Shown: positions 42,528 through 51,351, numbered from the stretch's first letter. The stretch is 64,000 nt of DNA from Rhizobium rhododendri (GCF_007000325.2 NZ_CP117267.1:2611001-2675000), one strand, 5' to 3'. The notes: a model not told the origin generated them from the sequence alone. Translations and numbers: made by a program.

Positions 42528-43828
42528 GCAAAGCAGACACCGCATCGCCGGACGCGCCGTCCCTCTGGCACGTCGTCGGCCGCAACCGGCGGCACCGGCC
42601 GCAACTCCAAGGCCCGCTCGATGCTGACCTCGCCATCGTCGGCGGCGGCTTCTCCGGCCTGTCGACTGCGTTGCATGCGGCAGAAAAAGGTCTTTCGGTG
42701 ATACTGCTGGAGGCCGGTATCATCGCCTGGGGTGCCACCGGTCGCAACGCCGGCTTCGTGGTTCCAAACTTTGCCAAGGTGGACCCGGATAACGTCATCC
42801 AGCAACTGGGCCCCGAGCGCGGAAAGCGCCTGGTAGATTTGGCAGCGGGCAGCGGCGACCTGGTCTTCGAGCTGATCCGCCGCCACGCAATCGAGTGCGC
42901 CGCGCAGCAGAGCGGCTGGATCCAGCCTGCCCATTCCGCTAACGCCCTCGAAAAAGTACAGTCCCGCGCCGCGCAATGGCAGGCCCGCGGACGCCCGGCG
43001 GAAGTCATGGACCGACAGACGATCCGCGACGTGACCGGTGCAGACGGCTATTTCGGCGGCTGGACCGACAAATCCGGGGGCGTGCTCAATCCCGTCGAAT
43101 ATGCGCGCGGCCTTGCCGACGCTGCGGAAGCGGCTGGCGCCCGTATCTTCGAGCGCTCGCCCGTCTCAGCCATTGGCCGAGCAGCGGACGGTTGGCTGCT
43201 GCAGACGCCGACGGGCAGCCTGCGCGCCGGCAAGGTCGTGGTCGCGACAAATGCCTACGGCGGACGGCTCAATCCGGAACTCGCCCGCACCTATTTTCCA
43301 TTGAAGGTATTCCAGGTCGCCACACATCCGCTGCCGGCCGCAATCCGCCAGCGGCTCCTGCCGGCAAATCAGTGTGTTTCCGATACCAGGCGCAACCTCT
43401 TCACCTTCCGCTTCGATGCCGACAATCGGCTGATTTCGGGCGGTATGCACATCTTCGGCCCTGGCGCCGACGCCCGTGTGCCAGCAACAATCCATCGACG
43501 CATGGCCGAAAAGCTCGGGCTCCCCGATCTACCGCCGCTGGAATTCAGCTGGTCCGGTCTGGCTGCTGTCGAACCGGATTTCCTGCCGCATCTGGTCGAT
43601 CTCGGACCCGGACTGATCGCCGGCTTTGCCTGCAACGGACGCGGCATCGCCATGACGACGGCGATGGGCAAGGAGCTTGCCGCCTGGGCAACAGGTGCAG
43701 ATGCCCGTGATCTTGCGATCCCCTTCGGACCGCCGGCACCGATACCGTTCCATGCTCTCCTGAAGCACGCGCCCAATGCGCTGCTGCCGTGGAGCATGCT
43801 GCAGGACCGGCTGGACGAGCGAGCCTAA
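42524..43828 (+). CDS. FAD-dependent oxidoreductase (D-amino-acid/gamma-glutamylputrescine oxidase-like)
   Basis: A 434-residue DAO-fold enzyme. The FAD-binding motif is AIVGGGFSGLSTALHAAEKGLSVILLEA (GxGxxG at 40-45, E63), followed by WGATGRNAGFV. AACNGRGIAMTTAMGK-like FACNGRGIAMTTAMGKELA near the C-terminus completes the FAD site. This arrangement resembles PuuB/OrdL enzymes that oxidise amines or N-substituted amino acids to aldehydes or imines. The start is GTG at 42524, overlapping the livM stop by 4 bp. It is the only clear catabolic oxidase of the locus and suggests the imported compound has a primary or secondary amine. Confidence 0.9.
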   Translation: MSKADTASPDAPSLWHVVGRNRRHRPQLQGPLDADLAIVGGGFSGLSTALHAAEKGLSVILLEAGIIAWGATGRNAGFVVPNFAKVDPDNVIQQLGPERGKRLVDLAAGSGDLVFELIRRHAIECAAQQSGWIQPAHSANALEKVQSRAAQWQARGRPAEVMDRQTIRDVTGADGYFGGWTDKSGGVLNPVEYARGLADAAEAAGARIFERSPVSAIGRAADGWLLQTPTGSLRAGKVVVATNAYGGRLNPELARTYFPLKVFQVATHPLPAAIRQRLLPANQCVSDTRRNLFTFRFDADNRLISGGMHIFGPGADARVPATIHRRMAEKLGLPDLPPLEFSWSGLAAVEPDFLPHLVDLGPGLIAGFACNGRGIAMTTAMGKELAAWATGADARDLAIPFGPPAPIPFHALLKHAPNALLPWSMLQDRLDERA

Positions 43829-43841
43829 CCCCAAACGCAAT

Positions 43842-43875
43842 GCGCCCGCCGATCCCATGACAGATCGACGGGCGC
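43842..43875. terminator. Hairpin between convergent oxidase and BI-1 genes
   Basis: A 13-bp stem with one mismatch (GCGCCCGCCGATC / GATCGACGGGCGC) and an 8-nt loop starts 14 bp after the oxidase stop. There is no T-tract on either side, so it may terminate with Rho or only protect mRNA ends. Confidence 0.5.
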
Positions 43876-43907
43876 CCGCTCACTCCTGGCCCCACCAGGA
43901 GGAGCTG

Positions 43908-44624
43908 TTACTCGCGGTCGCCCGTAAAGTTGAGCAACAGCTGGAAGATGTTGACGAAGTTCAGGTAGAGCGACAGGGCGCCCATCACAGCCATTTTCTG
44001 CTGCGATTCCTGGTCATAGTTCTCGGCATACTGTTCCTTGATGTTCTGCGTATCCCAGGCGGTCAGGCCGACGAAGACGGCGATACCGATCACGGACACG
44101 GCAAACTGCAGGACAGTCGAGCCGAGGAAGATGTTGACGACGCTGGCGATCACGACGCCAATCAGGCCCATCATCAGGAACGAGCCGAAATTGGCGAGAT
44201 CCCGCTTCGTCGTGTAGCCATAGAGACTTGTCGCGCCGAACATGGTGGCTGCGATGAAGAAGGTGCGGGCGATACTGGCGCCGGTGAACACCAGGAACAC
44301 CGAGGCGAGCGATAGTCCCATGACTGCGCAGAAGGCCCAGAACATGGCCTGCGCGCCGCTGGCGGACATCGACTGGATCTTGAACGAGAAAAACAGCACG
44401 AAGCCGATCGGTGCCAGCATGACGACCCACTTCAGGGGCGACGAGAAGATCGGCACATAGAGCGCCGGCGTCGTGCCGACGACGAAGGCAACGAGCCCCG
44501 TCACGACCAGACCGATAGCCATATAGTTGTAGATGCGCAGCATATGCTTGCGCAGTCCTTCGTCGAACAGCGCCTGGGTGCCGGCGTTAACGCCGAAACC
44601 GGAGCGGGGATTGATCGGATTCAT
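43908..44624 (-). CDS. Bax inhibitor-1/YccA family membrane protein
   Basis: The product has 238 residues with seven hydrophobic segments. Landmarks are the N-terminal NAGTQALFDEGLRKHMLRIYNYMAIGLVVTG and the BI-1 segments GLSLASVFLVFTGASIARTFFIAATMFGATSLYGY and LTAWDTQNIKEQY (the conserved Asp in TM7). BI-1 proteins act as pH-sensitive calcium leak channels and modulate stress in many organisms; YccA inhibits FtsH in Escherichia coli. It starts 20 bp after the anti-sigma stop, so it is likely the third gene of the ECF sigma operon. Confidence 0.92.
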   Translation of the reverse strand: MNPINPRSGFGVNAGTQALFDEGLRKHMLRIYNYMAIGLVVTGLVAFVVGTTPALYVPIFSSPLKWVVMLAPIGFVLFFSFKIQSMSASGAQAMFWAFCAVMGLSLASVFLVFTGASIARTFFIAATMFGATSLYGYTTKRDLANFGSFLMMGLIGVVIASVVNIFLGSTVLQFAVSVIGIAVFVGLTAWDTQNIKEQYAENYDQESQQKMAVMGALSLYLNFVNIFQLLLNFTGDRE

Positions 44625-44644
44625 GATCTGTCTCCTTGATTGCG

Positions 44645-45412
44645 TTAATAGAGTGTCCGGGAAAGCCGCTCGGCCTCCCCGTCGAGATTGTTGGCGGCGG
44701 CATCGGCAACCAGCGCGTAGGCGACATCGCCGATCTGCCAGTAGGATGCCTGCACGCCGTCGAGGGCGATGTGGTCGACCTTGGCGACGGCAAAACTGCC
44801 TGGCCGGACTGCAAACAGCGACAGCCGCTTGCCATTCGCATCGACGGTAACTTCGATGCTCGGTCCGAAGGCCGACGGATAGATTTCGGCATCGGCCACC
44901 TTCCAGTCGGCCGGCAACGTCGGCATGACGATTGCGGTTGCCGCCCGGATATCATCCGGATTGTAGTTGGCCGACTTCGGCTGCGAGGCGACCTGCGCCC
45001 TCAATGCCGAGGTGCGGAAAGCCGCAACCGCATCGTCGACGAAAGCCGGCGGCGGCACGGATGCCGAGACCTCGGTGGCCGAGAAAGCGCCGAACGAATT
45101 GTGTGCCACCCAGCCCGATGCCACCAGAACGGCAACGGCAGCAATGCGCTGCAATGACTGCAATACGCGACCGTAGGCAAGCCCACGCTCCAGACGACGG
45201 GCGGCCTCGCGGGTCTGCACCCCGCCGGTTACGGCCTCCGTCGCCAGTGCCAGCCGCAATTCGCCGCGCAGGCTTAAGTCGGCCATGACCTTGGCAGCCG
45301 TTGCCGGATGTTCCGACAGGTAGGATTCCACCGCTATGCGCCGCGATACATCCAGTTCGCCGTCGACATAGGCATCGAGATCGGCGTCGATGATCGGATC
45401 AACTGACGTCAT
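44645..45412 (-). CDS. Anti-sigma factor (membrane-anchored), partner of the ECF sigma factor
   Basis: The product has 255 residues. The cytoplasmic N-terminal domain (DADLDAYVDGELDVSRRIAVESYLSEHPATAA) has the shape of an anti-sigma domain, but without the HxxxCxxC zinc motif. A membrane segment at about 88-108 is followed by a periplasmic domain of about 145 residues that probably senses the signal. The ATG at 45412 overlaps the sigma gene by 14 bp; an upstream ATG at 45433 is less likely. It sits between the sigma factor and BI-1 in one operon. Confidence 0.85.
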   Translation of the reverse strand: MTSVDPIIDADLDAYVDGELDVSRRIAVESYLSEHPATAAKVMADLSLRGELRLALATEAVTGGVQTREAARRLERGLAYGRVLQSLQRIAAVAVLVASGWVAHNSFGAFSATEVSASVPPPAFVDDAVAAFRTSALRAQVASQPKSANYNPDDIRAATAIVMPTLPADWKVADAEIYPSAFGPSIEVTVDANGKRLSLFAVRPGSFAVAKVDHIALDGVQASYWQIGDVAYALVADAAANNLDGEAERLSRTLY

Positions 45413-45938
45413 GATCGTTCCCTCCGATAACACGCAGATGCGACGCAGCCGGCGCCTTGTCCTCGAAATCCCTCAACTGGGCGCGCGCCCGCGAAATTCG
45501 CGACATCAGCGTGCCGACAGGTATGCCGAGCGTCGCTGCGGCCTCGTTGTAGGACATGTCCTCGATGGCAACGAGATGCAGCGCCGCACGCTGTTCTTCC
45601 GGAAGCCTGAAGAAGGCGTCACGCACCTGCGACAGCCGGACGGCATGCTCCTGGCCGGCCGCCAGCGACTGCTCCATCTCGACGGCCGCGCCATCATGGC
45701 GCCGCGCCATCGACCGGTCCCGACGCAGGCGGTCGATATGGGCGTTATGGACGATGGAGAGAAGCCAGGAGCGCAGGTTTGCGCCGCGACGGAAGGTCGA
45801 CTTGCGCTCATAGGCCCGCAGCAAGGCATCATGCACGAGGTCTTCCGCATCGTCGGCGTTGCGCACCAGCGAACGGGCGTAGCGTCTCAGGGATGAGAGC
45901 TGTGCCAAGACATCGAATGTGCGTCCGTTGCGTTCCAT
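45399..45938 (-). CDS. ECF (extracytoplasmic function) RNA polymerase sigma factor
   Basis: The product has 179 residues with only sigma regions 2 and 4. Region 2 is about 8-70 (LVRNADDAEDLVHDALLRAYERKSTFRRGANLRSWLLSIVHN) and region 4 about 105-160 (LPEEQRAALHLVAIEDMSYNEAAATLGIPVGTLMSRISRARAQL). The partner anti-sigma is encoded next. I chose ATG 45938 over 45956 because a candidate ECF promoter ends at 45946, which makes the transcript almost leaderless. The assigned stress is unknown; BI-1, MsrA/MsrB and bestrophin nearby suggest envelope or oxidative stress. Confidence 0.9.
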   Translation of the reverse strand: MERNGRTFDVLAQLSSLRRYARSLVRNADDAEDLVHDALLRAYERKSTFRRGANLRSWLLSIVHNAHIDRLRRDRSMARRHDGAAVEMEQSLAAGQEHAVRLSQVRDAFFRLPEEQRAALHLVAIEDMSYNEAAATLGIPVGTLMSRISRARAQLRDFEDKAPAASHLRVIGGNDHDVS

Positions 45939-45945
45939 GACCCAG

Positions 45946-45974
45946 TATACGGACACCGATGCGAACTTATTCCC
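45946..45974 (-). promoter_or_regulatory. Candidate autoregulatory ECF promoter
   Basis: Reading the minus strand, GGGAATAA (45974-45967) is followed 15 bp later by CGTATA (45951-45946), 7 bases before the sigma ATG. The GGAAT-type -35 and CGT-type -10 are the form used by many ECF sigmas that activate their own operon. It is inferred only from position and pattern. Confidence 0.5.
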
Positions 45975-46003
45975 GGCACGATCAAAAAAAATCGCAATGC
46001 GGC

Positions 46004-46930
46004 TTACATCAGCACGAAATTGGTGGGCGTCGGCAGCGGTGGCAGATCCGTCTCGCCCATGGCTTCTCGCAGATTGTGCTCGATAGCATCGGCAAGCGCA
46101 CCGATCGGCAAAGCATTCGCCTCCTTGCTGAACGGATTTTCGAGCTCGTCACCGAGCGCATCGAGGCCGAAGAAGGTGTAGGCGATGACCGCCGCCGCAA
46201 ACGGCGTTCCCCAGCCGAGCACGTCGACCGAACCGAACGGCATTAGGAAGCAAAACAGATAGGCCGTGCGATGAACCAGCAGCGTGTAGGCAAACGGCAA
46301 CGGCGTGTTTCGGATGCGCTCGCAGGTCGCCGGCACAATTGCCATGTCGGTGATTGTCCTGTCGAGCATCTGGTACTGGATATCTGTTATCCGGTCGCTC
46401 GCCCGCATTCTTGCCAGATCGGCCGACATCAGCCGCATCAGCATTTCAGGCCTGTTCGATGCAGCGTGATAGAGGGGCTGGACATCGTCCGGCAATAGCC
46501 GCTCGACCTTGCTCTGGTCGCCCTCCGGCCGAAGATGCTGGACAAGCGCATGTGGCATGGCCATGGCCAGCGTCAGCAGGCTACGCCTGACCCGCCGCCC
46601 CTCCTCGCCGTGCAAGGCTTCCAGCAGCAAGGTCTGGCGCGAAAACGTCCGTGCCGCGTAGACCAGTTGTCCCCAGCTGTGCCGCGCCTCCCACCAGCGT
46701 TGATAGCAGGCGTTGTTGCGGAACGACAGAAACACCGAAAGCGCTGTGCCGAGCACGGCGAACGGCACGCCGCTGACCGACAGGATCATGCCCGGTCGCT
46801 CGTGATGGCCCCAGGTGATGAGGCAGGACATAACGAAAATCACGATGATCTGCGGCAAGATGCGGGGAACGATCGATCCACGCATGATGAAGAATAGCGG
46901 GAGTAGCCCCGGGCGCTCGCGGACGATCAT
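46004..46930 (-). CDS. Bestrophin family (UPF0187) membrane protein
   Basis: A 308-residue protein with four hydrophobic segments in the bestrophin arrangement. It begins MIVRERPGLLPLFFIMRGSIVPRIL and has LSVFLSFRNNACYQRWWEARHSWGQLV, the bestrophin signature, and PFAYTLLVHRTAYLFCFLMPFG. AYTFFGLDALGDELENPFS near the C-terminus is also conserved. Bacterial bestrophins are chloride or cation channels, or are involved in pH and stress. It is 65 bp upstream of the ECF sigma gene on the same strand, separated by the candidate ECF promoter, so it may be transcribed separately. Confidence 0.88.
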   Translation of the reverse strand: MIVRERPGLLPLFFIMRGSIVPRILPQIIVIFVMSCLITWGHHERPGMILSVSGVPFAVLGTALSVFLSFRNNACYQRWWEARHSWGQLVYAARTFSRQTLLLEALHGEEGRRVRRSLLTLAMAMPHALVQHLRPEGDQSKVERLLPDDVQPLYHAASNRPEMLMRLMSADLARMRASDRITDIQYQMLDRTITDMAIVPATCERIRNTPLPFAYTLLVHRTAYLFCFLMPFGSVDVLGWGTPFAAAVIAYTFFGLDALGDELENPFSKEANALPIGALADAIEHNLREAMGETDLPPLPTPTNFVLM

Positions 46931-47142
46931 GGTGGATGCTCTGTTGGGGCTGCCTGTACACCACCCTTACCGGATAAAGATAGGCTGCCTAACCGATATT
47001 GGCACAAACGGTGCACTGGGGGTATGCGCCCATTTGTCGCCTCACACGGGAGGCAATGCCGCCAGACTGCAATATCGGATATACACGAGACCTCGGATAA
47101 ATATCCGCCAAACCTACCCCCCCAGACCTAAAGACTGAGGAT

Positions 47143-47171
47143 CGCTCCGCCAGTTGTTACCTGACGGAGCG
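47143..47171 (-). terminator. Hairpin following msrA
   Basis: CGCTCCGCCAG and CTGACGGAGCG form an 11-bp stem with one mismatch and a 7-nt loop, 12 bp past the msrA stop on the minus strand. No clear U-tract follows, so intrinsic termination is uncertain. The rest of the 252-bp gap 46931-47182 shows no gene. Confidence 0.5.
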
Positions 47172-47182
47172 GTGGCCTTCGA

Positions 47183-47920
47183 TCAGTTGCTGGCGGTCAC
47201 CAGTACCGGTTCGGCACGATAGTCCTTGGGGAACATGCGCTTCAGGTCATCGATTTTCGGTATGTCGTTGATGGCGATGTAGGGATATGTCGGGTGGGTC
47301 GTCAGGAAATTCTGATGATAAGTCTCGGCCGGATAGAAGCTCTTTCCCGGCTCGATCTTCGTGACGACAGCCTCACCGAAAACGTGTGCCTTGTTCAGTT
47401 GATCGATATAGGCCTTGGCGACGCGCGCCTGTTCAGGCGTGGTCGGAAAGATTGCCGAGCGGTACTGGGTGCCGCTGTCTGGCCCCTGGCGGTTCAATTC
47501 CGTTGGATCGTGGGCGACGGAGAAGTAGATCTGCAGCAGATGGCCGAGGCTGATCTTGTGCGGATCGAAGACCACCTTCACGGTCTCGGCATGGCCCGTG
47601 CTGCCGGTGCTGACAGTCTCGTATTCAGCGGTATTCTTCGCGCCACCGGCATAACCGGACACCGCGCTGACGACGCCGTCGACATGCTGGAAGACGCCCT
47701 GCACGCCCCAGAAACAGCCCCCGGCGAGCGCGATTGTCTCGGTGCCGGAACCCGGCGCTGCGTCGATAGTGGCTTTCGGAATCTCTCGGGCTTCGCCGGC
47801 CTGGGAAGGTGTGAAATGCAGCACAGTGCCGCCGACCAGAAGGACCGCAACAGCGGTGCCGGCCCGTCGGCCATATCGGGACAAGGCTTCGCGCATGGAA
47901 TATTTCAAAGTCATCGTCAT
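47183..47920 (-). CDS. msrA: Peptide-methionine (S)-S-oxide reductase MsrA, exported form
   Basis: The product has 245 residues. An N-terminal membrane/signal segment (about 17-37, RRAGTAVAVLLVGGTVLHF) is followed by MsrA with catalytic Cys69 in AGGCFWGVQ, then GGxxxNPTYxxVCSGxTGH-like GGAKNTAEYETVSTGSTGHAE, and HDPTELNRQGPDSGTQYRS. It repairs methionine-S-sulfoxide in proteins. The signal indicates periplasmic action. The ATG at 47920 has GGGAGA upstream. It follows msrB by 87 bp on the same strand, so both stereoisomers are repaired in the envelope. Confidence 0.92.
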   Translation of the reverse strand: MTMTLKYSMREALSRYGRRAGTAVAVLLVGGTVLHFTPSQAGEAREIPKATIDAAPGSGTETIALAGGCFWGVQGVFQHVDGVVSAVSGYAGGAKNTAEYETVSTGSTGHAETVKVVFDPHKISLGHLLQIYFSVAHDPTELNRQGPDSGTQYRSAIFPTTPEQARVAKAYIDQLNKAHVFGEAVVTKIEPGKSFYPAETYHQNFLTTHPTYPYIAINDIPKIDDLKRMFPKDYRAEPVLVTASN

Positions 47921-48007
47921 GGAAGATCTCCCGTTAGCCGGAGGTGAATGCGTAGGCCTGAAGTCTGAGCCCAAATGCTGGGCGGAATTGGCGTTTCAAG
48001 AGGTGCG

Positions 48008-48502
48008 TCACGCAGATGATGCCTGGAACGTCATGGCGATGCCGTTCATGCAGTAGCGAAGGCCGGTCGGCTTGGGGCCGTCGTTGAAGACATGGCCGAT
48101 ATGGCTGCCGCAACGGGCACAATGCACGGCGTTGCGGACCATGCCGTAGGACGTATCCTTGACGGACCCGACGGCTTTTGGCAACGGTTGCCAGAAACTG
48201 GGCCAGCCCGTGCCGCTCTCGAACTTAGTCTCCGAGGAAAACAGGGGTAGTTCGCAACCGGCGCAGGCAAATCTTCCCTTACGGTGTTCTTCGAGCAGCG
48301 GGCTGGTGAAGGGGCGTTCCGTGCCCTCGTTGCGCAGAACCTCGTATTGTTCTGCGGTCAAAAGCTTGTGCCATTGCGCATCGGTATGGGTTATGGGAAA
48401 CGTTGCGGCAGCAGCAGTCCCCAGCGATCCGTTCCAGCTCCGCGCGGAAAACACCGCCGCACCGGTCGCCACAGTCATCAGCAATGCGCGTCTCGTCTGC
48501 AT
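48008..48502 (-). CDS. msrB: Peptide-methionine (R)-S-oxide reductase MsrB, exported form
   Basis: The product has 164 residues. An N-terminal twin-arginine-like start ([20 protein letters not shown]) is probably a Tat or Sec signal. The MsrB domain has zinc cysteines C80/C83 and C128/C131, [11 protein letters not shown] and the catalytic Cys151 in RYCMNGIAM. It reduces methionine-R-sulfoxide. The ATG at 48502 has GGAGG upstream. The export signal shared with MsrA points to repair of oxidised envelope proteins. Confidence 0.92.
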   Translation of the reverse strand: MQTRRALLMTVATGAAVFSARSWNGSLGTAAAATFPITHTDAQWHKLLTAEQYEVLRNEGTERPFTSPLLEEHRKGRFACAGCELPLFSSETKFESGTGWPSFWQPLPKAVGSVKDTSYGMVRNAVHCARCGSHIGHVFNDGPKPTGLRYCMNGIAMTFQASSA

Positions 48503-48626
48503 TCTGGTCCTCCCGGTTTTATTCATCATACAGCAGATACGAACGCGGCCGTGGTTTTGTTACACAAAGCCGCGTGAGACACAGAAATGTGACCGCTATC
48601 CAGGCGAGGCCTCGGCAATACGGGGA

Positions 48627-48836
48627 TCAATAGTGCGGCGGTTTCGCGTTGGCCGGCGCCTCGGCAGTTTCTTCGTCGAGCGTCATGAAACGCTCGACCA
48701 GACGTTCGAGCTTGTAGCGGGTTTCCTCGACCACCTTCCACTGCGCCGTCAGCTGGTCGGAGAGTTCGTCGATGGTCTTTGCCTGGTAGGCAACAACTTC
48801 CTCAAGCTGGGTAATGCGGCTTTCCTGGTCAGACAT
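48627..48836 (-). CDS. slyX: SlyX family protein
   Basis: A 69-residue coiled-coil protein beginning MSDQESRITQLEEVVAYQAKTIDELSDQL and ending KPPHY, the SlyX hallmark tail. Its function is unknown. It lies between msrB (124-bp gap) and the divergent YdeP-type gene. The ATG at 48836 has AGGAAG upstream; a longer in-frame start at 49004 would overlap the divergent gene and has no family support. Confidence 0.88.
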   Translation of the reverse strand: MSDQESRITQLEEVVAYQAKTIDELSDQLTAQWKVVEETRYKLERLVERFMTLDEETAEAPANAKPPHY

Positions 48837-48993
48837 CTCGGCTTCCTTTCGATCGTGCCATGGCGGCGACACACCAGCTTTCGGCCCGGTTGGCAAGAGC
48901 CGCCCCAATCTTGCAGCGGACCCTCCATCTCGGTGGAACTGATGGCCTCGAGGCAAGTTACGAAACGCGGCCTTGTGCAAGCGGGAGATGATA

Positions 48994-51351
48994 ATGTCCG
49001 ACACTCCGAAAATCGAACCGAACGATGCTCCAGCCGGCGGATGGGGGTCGGTCAGATCGCTGGCCCATCAGGCGCGGGAAAACGGCCAGCCGCTCAGCGT
49101 CGTTGCAGGTCTCGCCAAGCAGAACAAGGCCGATGGCTTTGCCTGCGTCAGCTGCGCCTGGGCAAAGCCCGCCAAGCCTCACCCGGCCGAGTTCTGCGAA
49201 AATGGCGCCAAGGCGACATTCTGGGAACTGGCCGCCGCGCGCGCCGACGCGGATTTCTTCGCGCAGCACACGGTCACCGAATTGCGCGGCTGGAGCGACT
49301 ATGATCTCGAAAATGCCGGCCGACTGATGCAGCCGATGCGCTACGATGCCGCGAGCGACCACTATGTTCCCGTCTCATGGGACGAGGCCTTTTCAGCCAT
49401 CGGCCGCGAGCTGAAGGCAATCCGTGCAGTCGATCCCAACAAGGTCGTGTTCTACGCCTCCGGCCGGGCCTCGCTGGAAACATCCTACATGTATCAGCTG
49501 ATGGCTCGGGTTTATGGCACCAACAACCTGCCTGACAGCTCCAACATGTGCCATGAATCCACCTCTGTCGCACTTCCGGAGAGCATTGGGATTCCCGTCG
49601 GAACGGTGCGGCTGGACGACTTCGAGACGGCGGAAGCATTCTTTTTCTTCGGCCACAATACAGGCTCCAATGCGCCGCGCATGCTGCACCAGCTGCAGGA
49701 AGCAGTAAAGCGCGGCGCCGAGATCGTCACCTTCAATCCGCTGAAGGAACGCGGGCTGGAGCGGTTCGTCAATCCGCAAAGCCCGCTCCAGATGGCCACC
49801 AACCATGCCACCGAGATCAGCAGCCAGTATCACCAGGTCAAGGCCGGTGGCGACATTGCTGCTATAACCGGAATCTGCAAGGCACTGCTGGCAACAGACG
49901 ACGCCGACCTCGCATCCGGCGGGAACGGCGTCCTCGACCGCGAATTTCTGGCAGAACACACCCACGGCGCCGGAGAATTCATCGACTACGTCAGGTCTCA
50001 GAACTGGGACGTCCTCGTTCGGGAATCAGGCCTGCCAATTGCCGCAATGGTCCAGGCGGCGGATACCTATAGTCGCGCCAAATCCGTCATCGGCATCTAC
50101 GGCATGGGACTGACCCAGCACAAGCTCGGCGTCCAGGCGGTCCAGATGCTGGTCAACCTGCTTCTGCTGCGCGGCAATATCGGCCGGCCCGGCGCCGGCA
50201 TCTGCCCAGTACGCGGCCACTCGAATGTCCAGGGCCAGCGTACGGTCGGCATTTCGGAAAAGACCAAGCTGGTTCCGCTGGACAGGCTGAAGGAACTCTA
50301 CCACTTCGAGCCGCCTTACGAGGATGGACTGACAACCGTTGATGCTTGCCAGTCGATCATCAAGGGCGATGTCGAAGGCTTCATCGGGCTCGGTGGTAAT
50401 TTCCTTCGCGCCGTACCGGAGCGGGAAGTGATGGAGGAGCGCTGGCCGGCCATGCGCCTGACAGTGCAGATCGCCACCCGGCTCAACCGTGGCCAGCTGT
50501 TCAACGGCAGCGTCTCCTACCTCCTGCCGTGCCTTGGCAGAACCGAGATCGACGAGCAGGCAAGCGGTCCTCAGGCTGTCAGCGTCGAGGACAGCACGTC
50601 CTGCATCCACGGCTCCAGAGGTTTTCACGCTCCGGCAGGGCCCGGGCTCTATTCCGAAACGAAAATCGTTGCCGGGATCGCCAAGGCCACCCTGCCCGAC
50701 AATCCAGACATCCCGTGGGACGAGTGGGTGAATGATTACGCTAGGGTCCGCGACGCCATAGAGGCGACCTACCCGAAGATATTCAAGGATTTCAACAAGC
50801 GGCTGTTTACCCCCGGCGGCTTTGAAAAACCGCTCGCCGCCCGCGAGCGCGACTGGCAGACGGACACGGGCAAGGCAAATTTCAAAGTGCCGACCGCACT
50901 GTCGGCAAGTTTCGCAGAAGACCACGCCGACATTTTCCGGCTGATGACGCTACGCAGCAACGACCAGTTCAACACGACCGTCTATGGCTATAGCGACCGC
51001 TTTCGCGGCGTCGAAGGCACCCGCATGGTGATATTCCTCAACGTGGCGGACATGCAGAGGCTCGGCATCGCCAAGGACGACACTGTGTCGTTGGTCACCG
51101 CTACCGATGACAATATCGTCCGCCGGCTGGATGGCCTGCGCGCCGTCCCACACAGCATCCCTGAAGGGTGCTGCGGCGCGTATTATCCCGAGTGCAACTC
51201 CTTGATACCGCTCTGGCAACATGCCGAAAAGAGCAAGGTGCCCGCCGCCAAATCCGTCCCGGTTTACATCGTAAAGGACGGAAGCAAGCTCGCGCCGATG
51301 CCAGTTTACAGCCGGATTAATGCCAGTCAGCCGGTCGGCATCGAGACCTGA
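48994..51351 (+). CDS. FdhF/YdeP family molybdopterin oxidoreductase
   Basis: A 785-residue protein of the bis-molybdopterin family. The N-terminal cysteines C51, C54 and C68 (FACVSCAWAKPAKPHPAEFC) form the reduced Fe-S motif of the YdeP group. The probable molybdenum ligand is Cys186 in SSNMCHESTSVAL. FNPLKERGLERF, YGMGLTQHKLGVQAVQMLVNLLLLRGNIGRPGAGICPVRGHSNVQGQRT and a C-terminal dinucleotide domain (SNDQFNTTVYG) are typical. YdeP in Escherichia coli is linked to acid resistance. There is no export signal. The ATG at 48994 has GGGAG at good spacing. The redox substrate is unknown. Confidence 0.92.
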   Translation: MSDTPKIEPNDAPAGGWGSVRSLAHQARENGQPLSVVAGLAKQNKADGFACVSCAWAKPAKPHPAEFCENGAKATFWELAAARADADFFAQHTVTELRGWSDYDLENAGRLMQPMRYDAASDHYVPVSWDEAFSAIGRELKAIRAVDPNKVVFYASGRASLETSYMYQLMARVYGTNNLPDSSNMCHESTSVALPESIGIPVGTVRLDDFETAEAFFFFGHNTGSNAPRMLHQLQEAVKRGAEIVTFNPLKERGLERFVNPQSPLQMATNHATEISSQYHQVKAGGDIAAITGICKALLATDDADLASGGNGVLDREFLAEHTHGAGEFIDYVRSQNWDVLVRESGLPIAAMVQAADTYSRAKSVIGIYGMGLTQHKLGVQAVQMLVNLLLLRGNIGRPGAGICPVRGHSNVQGQRTVGISEKTKLVPLDRLKELYHFEPPYEDGLTTVDACQSIIKGDVEGFIGLGGNFLRAVPEREVMEERWPAMRLTVQIATRLNRGQLFNGSVSYLLPCLGRTEIDEQASGPQAVSVEDSTSCIHGSRGFHAPAGPGLYSETKIVAGIAKATLPDNPDIPWDEWVNDYARVRDAIEATYPKIFKDFNKRLFTPGGFEKPLAARERDWQTDTGKANFKVPTALSASFAEDHADIFRLMTLRSNDQFNTTVYGYSDRFRGVEGTRMVIFLNVADMQRLGIAKDDTVSLVTATDDNIVRRLDGLRAVPHSIPEGCCGAYYPECNSLIPLWQHAEKSKVPAAKSVPVYIVKDGSKLAPMPVYSRINASQPVGIET

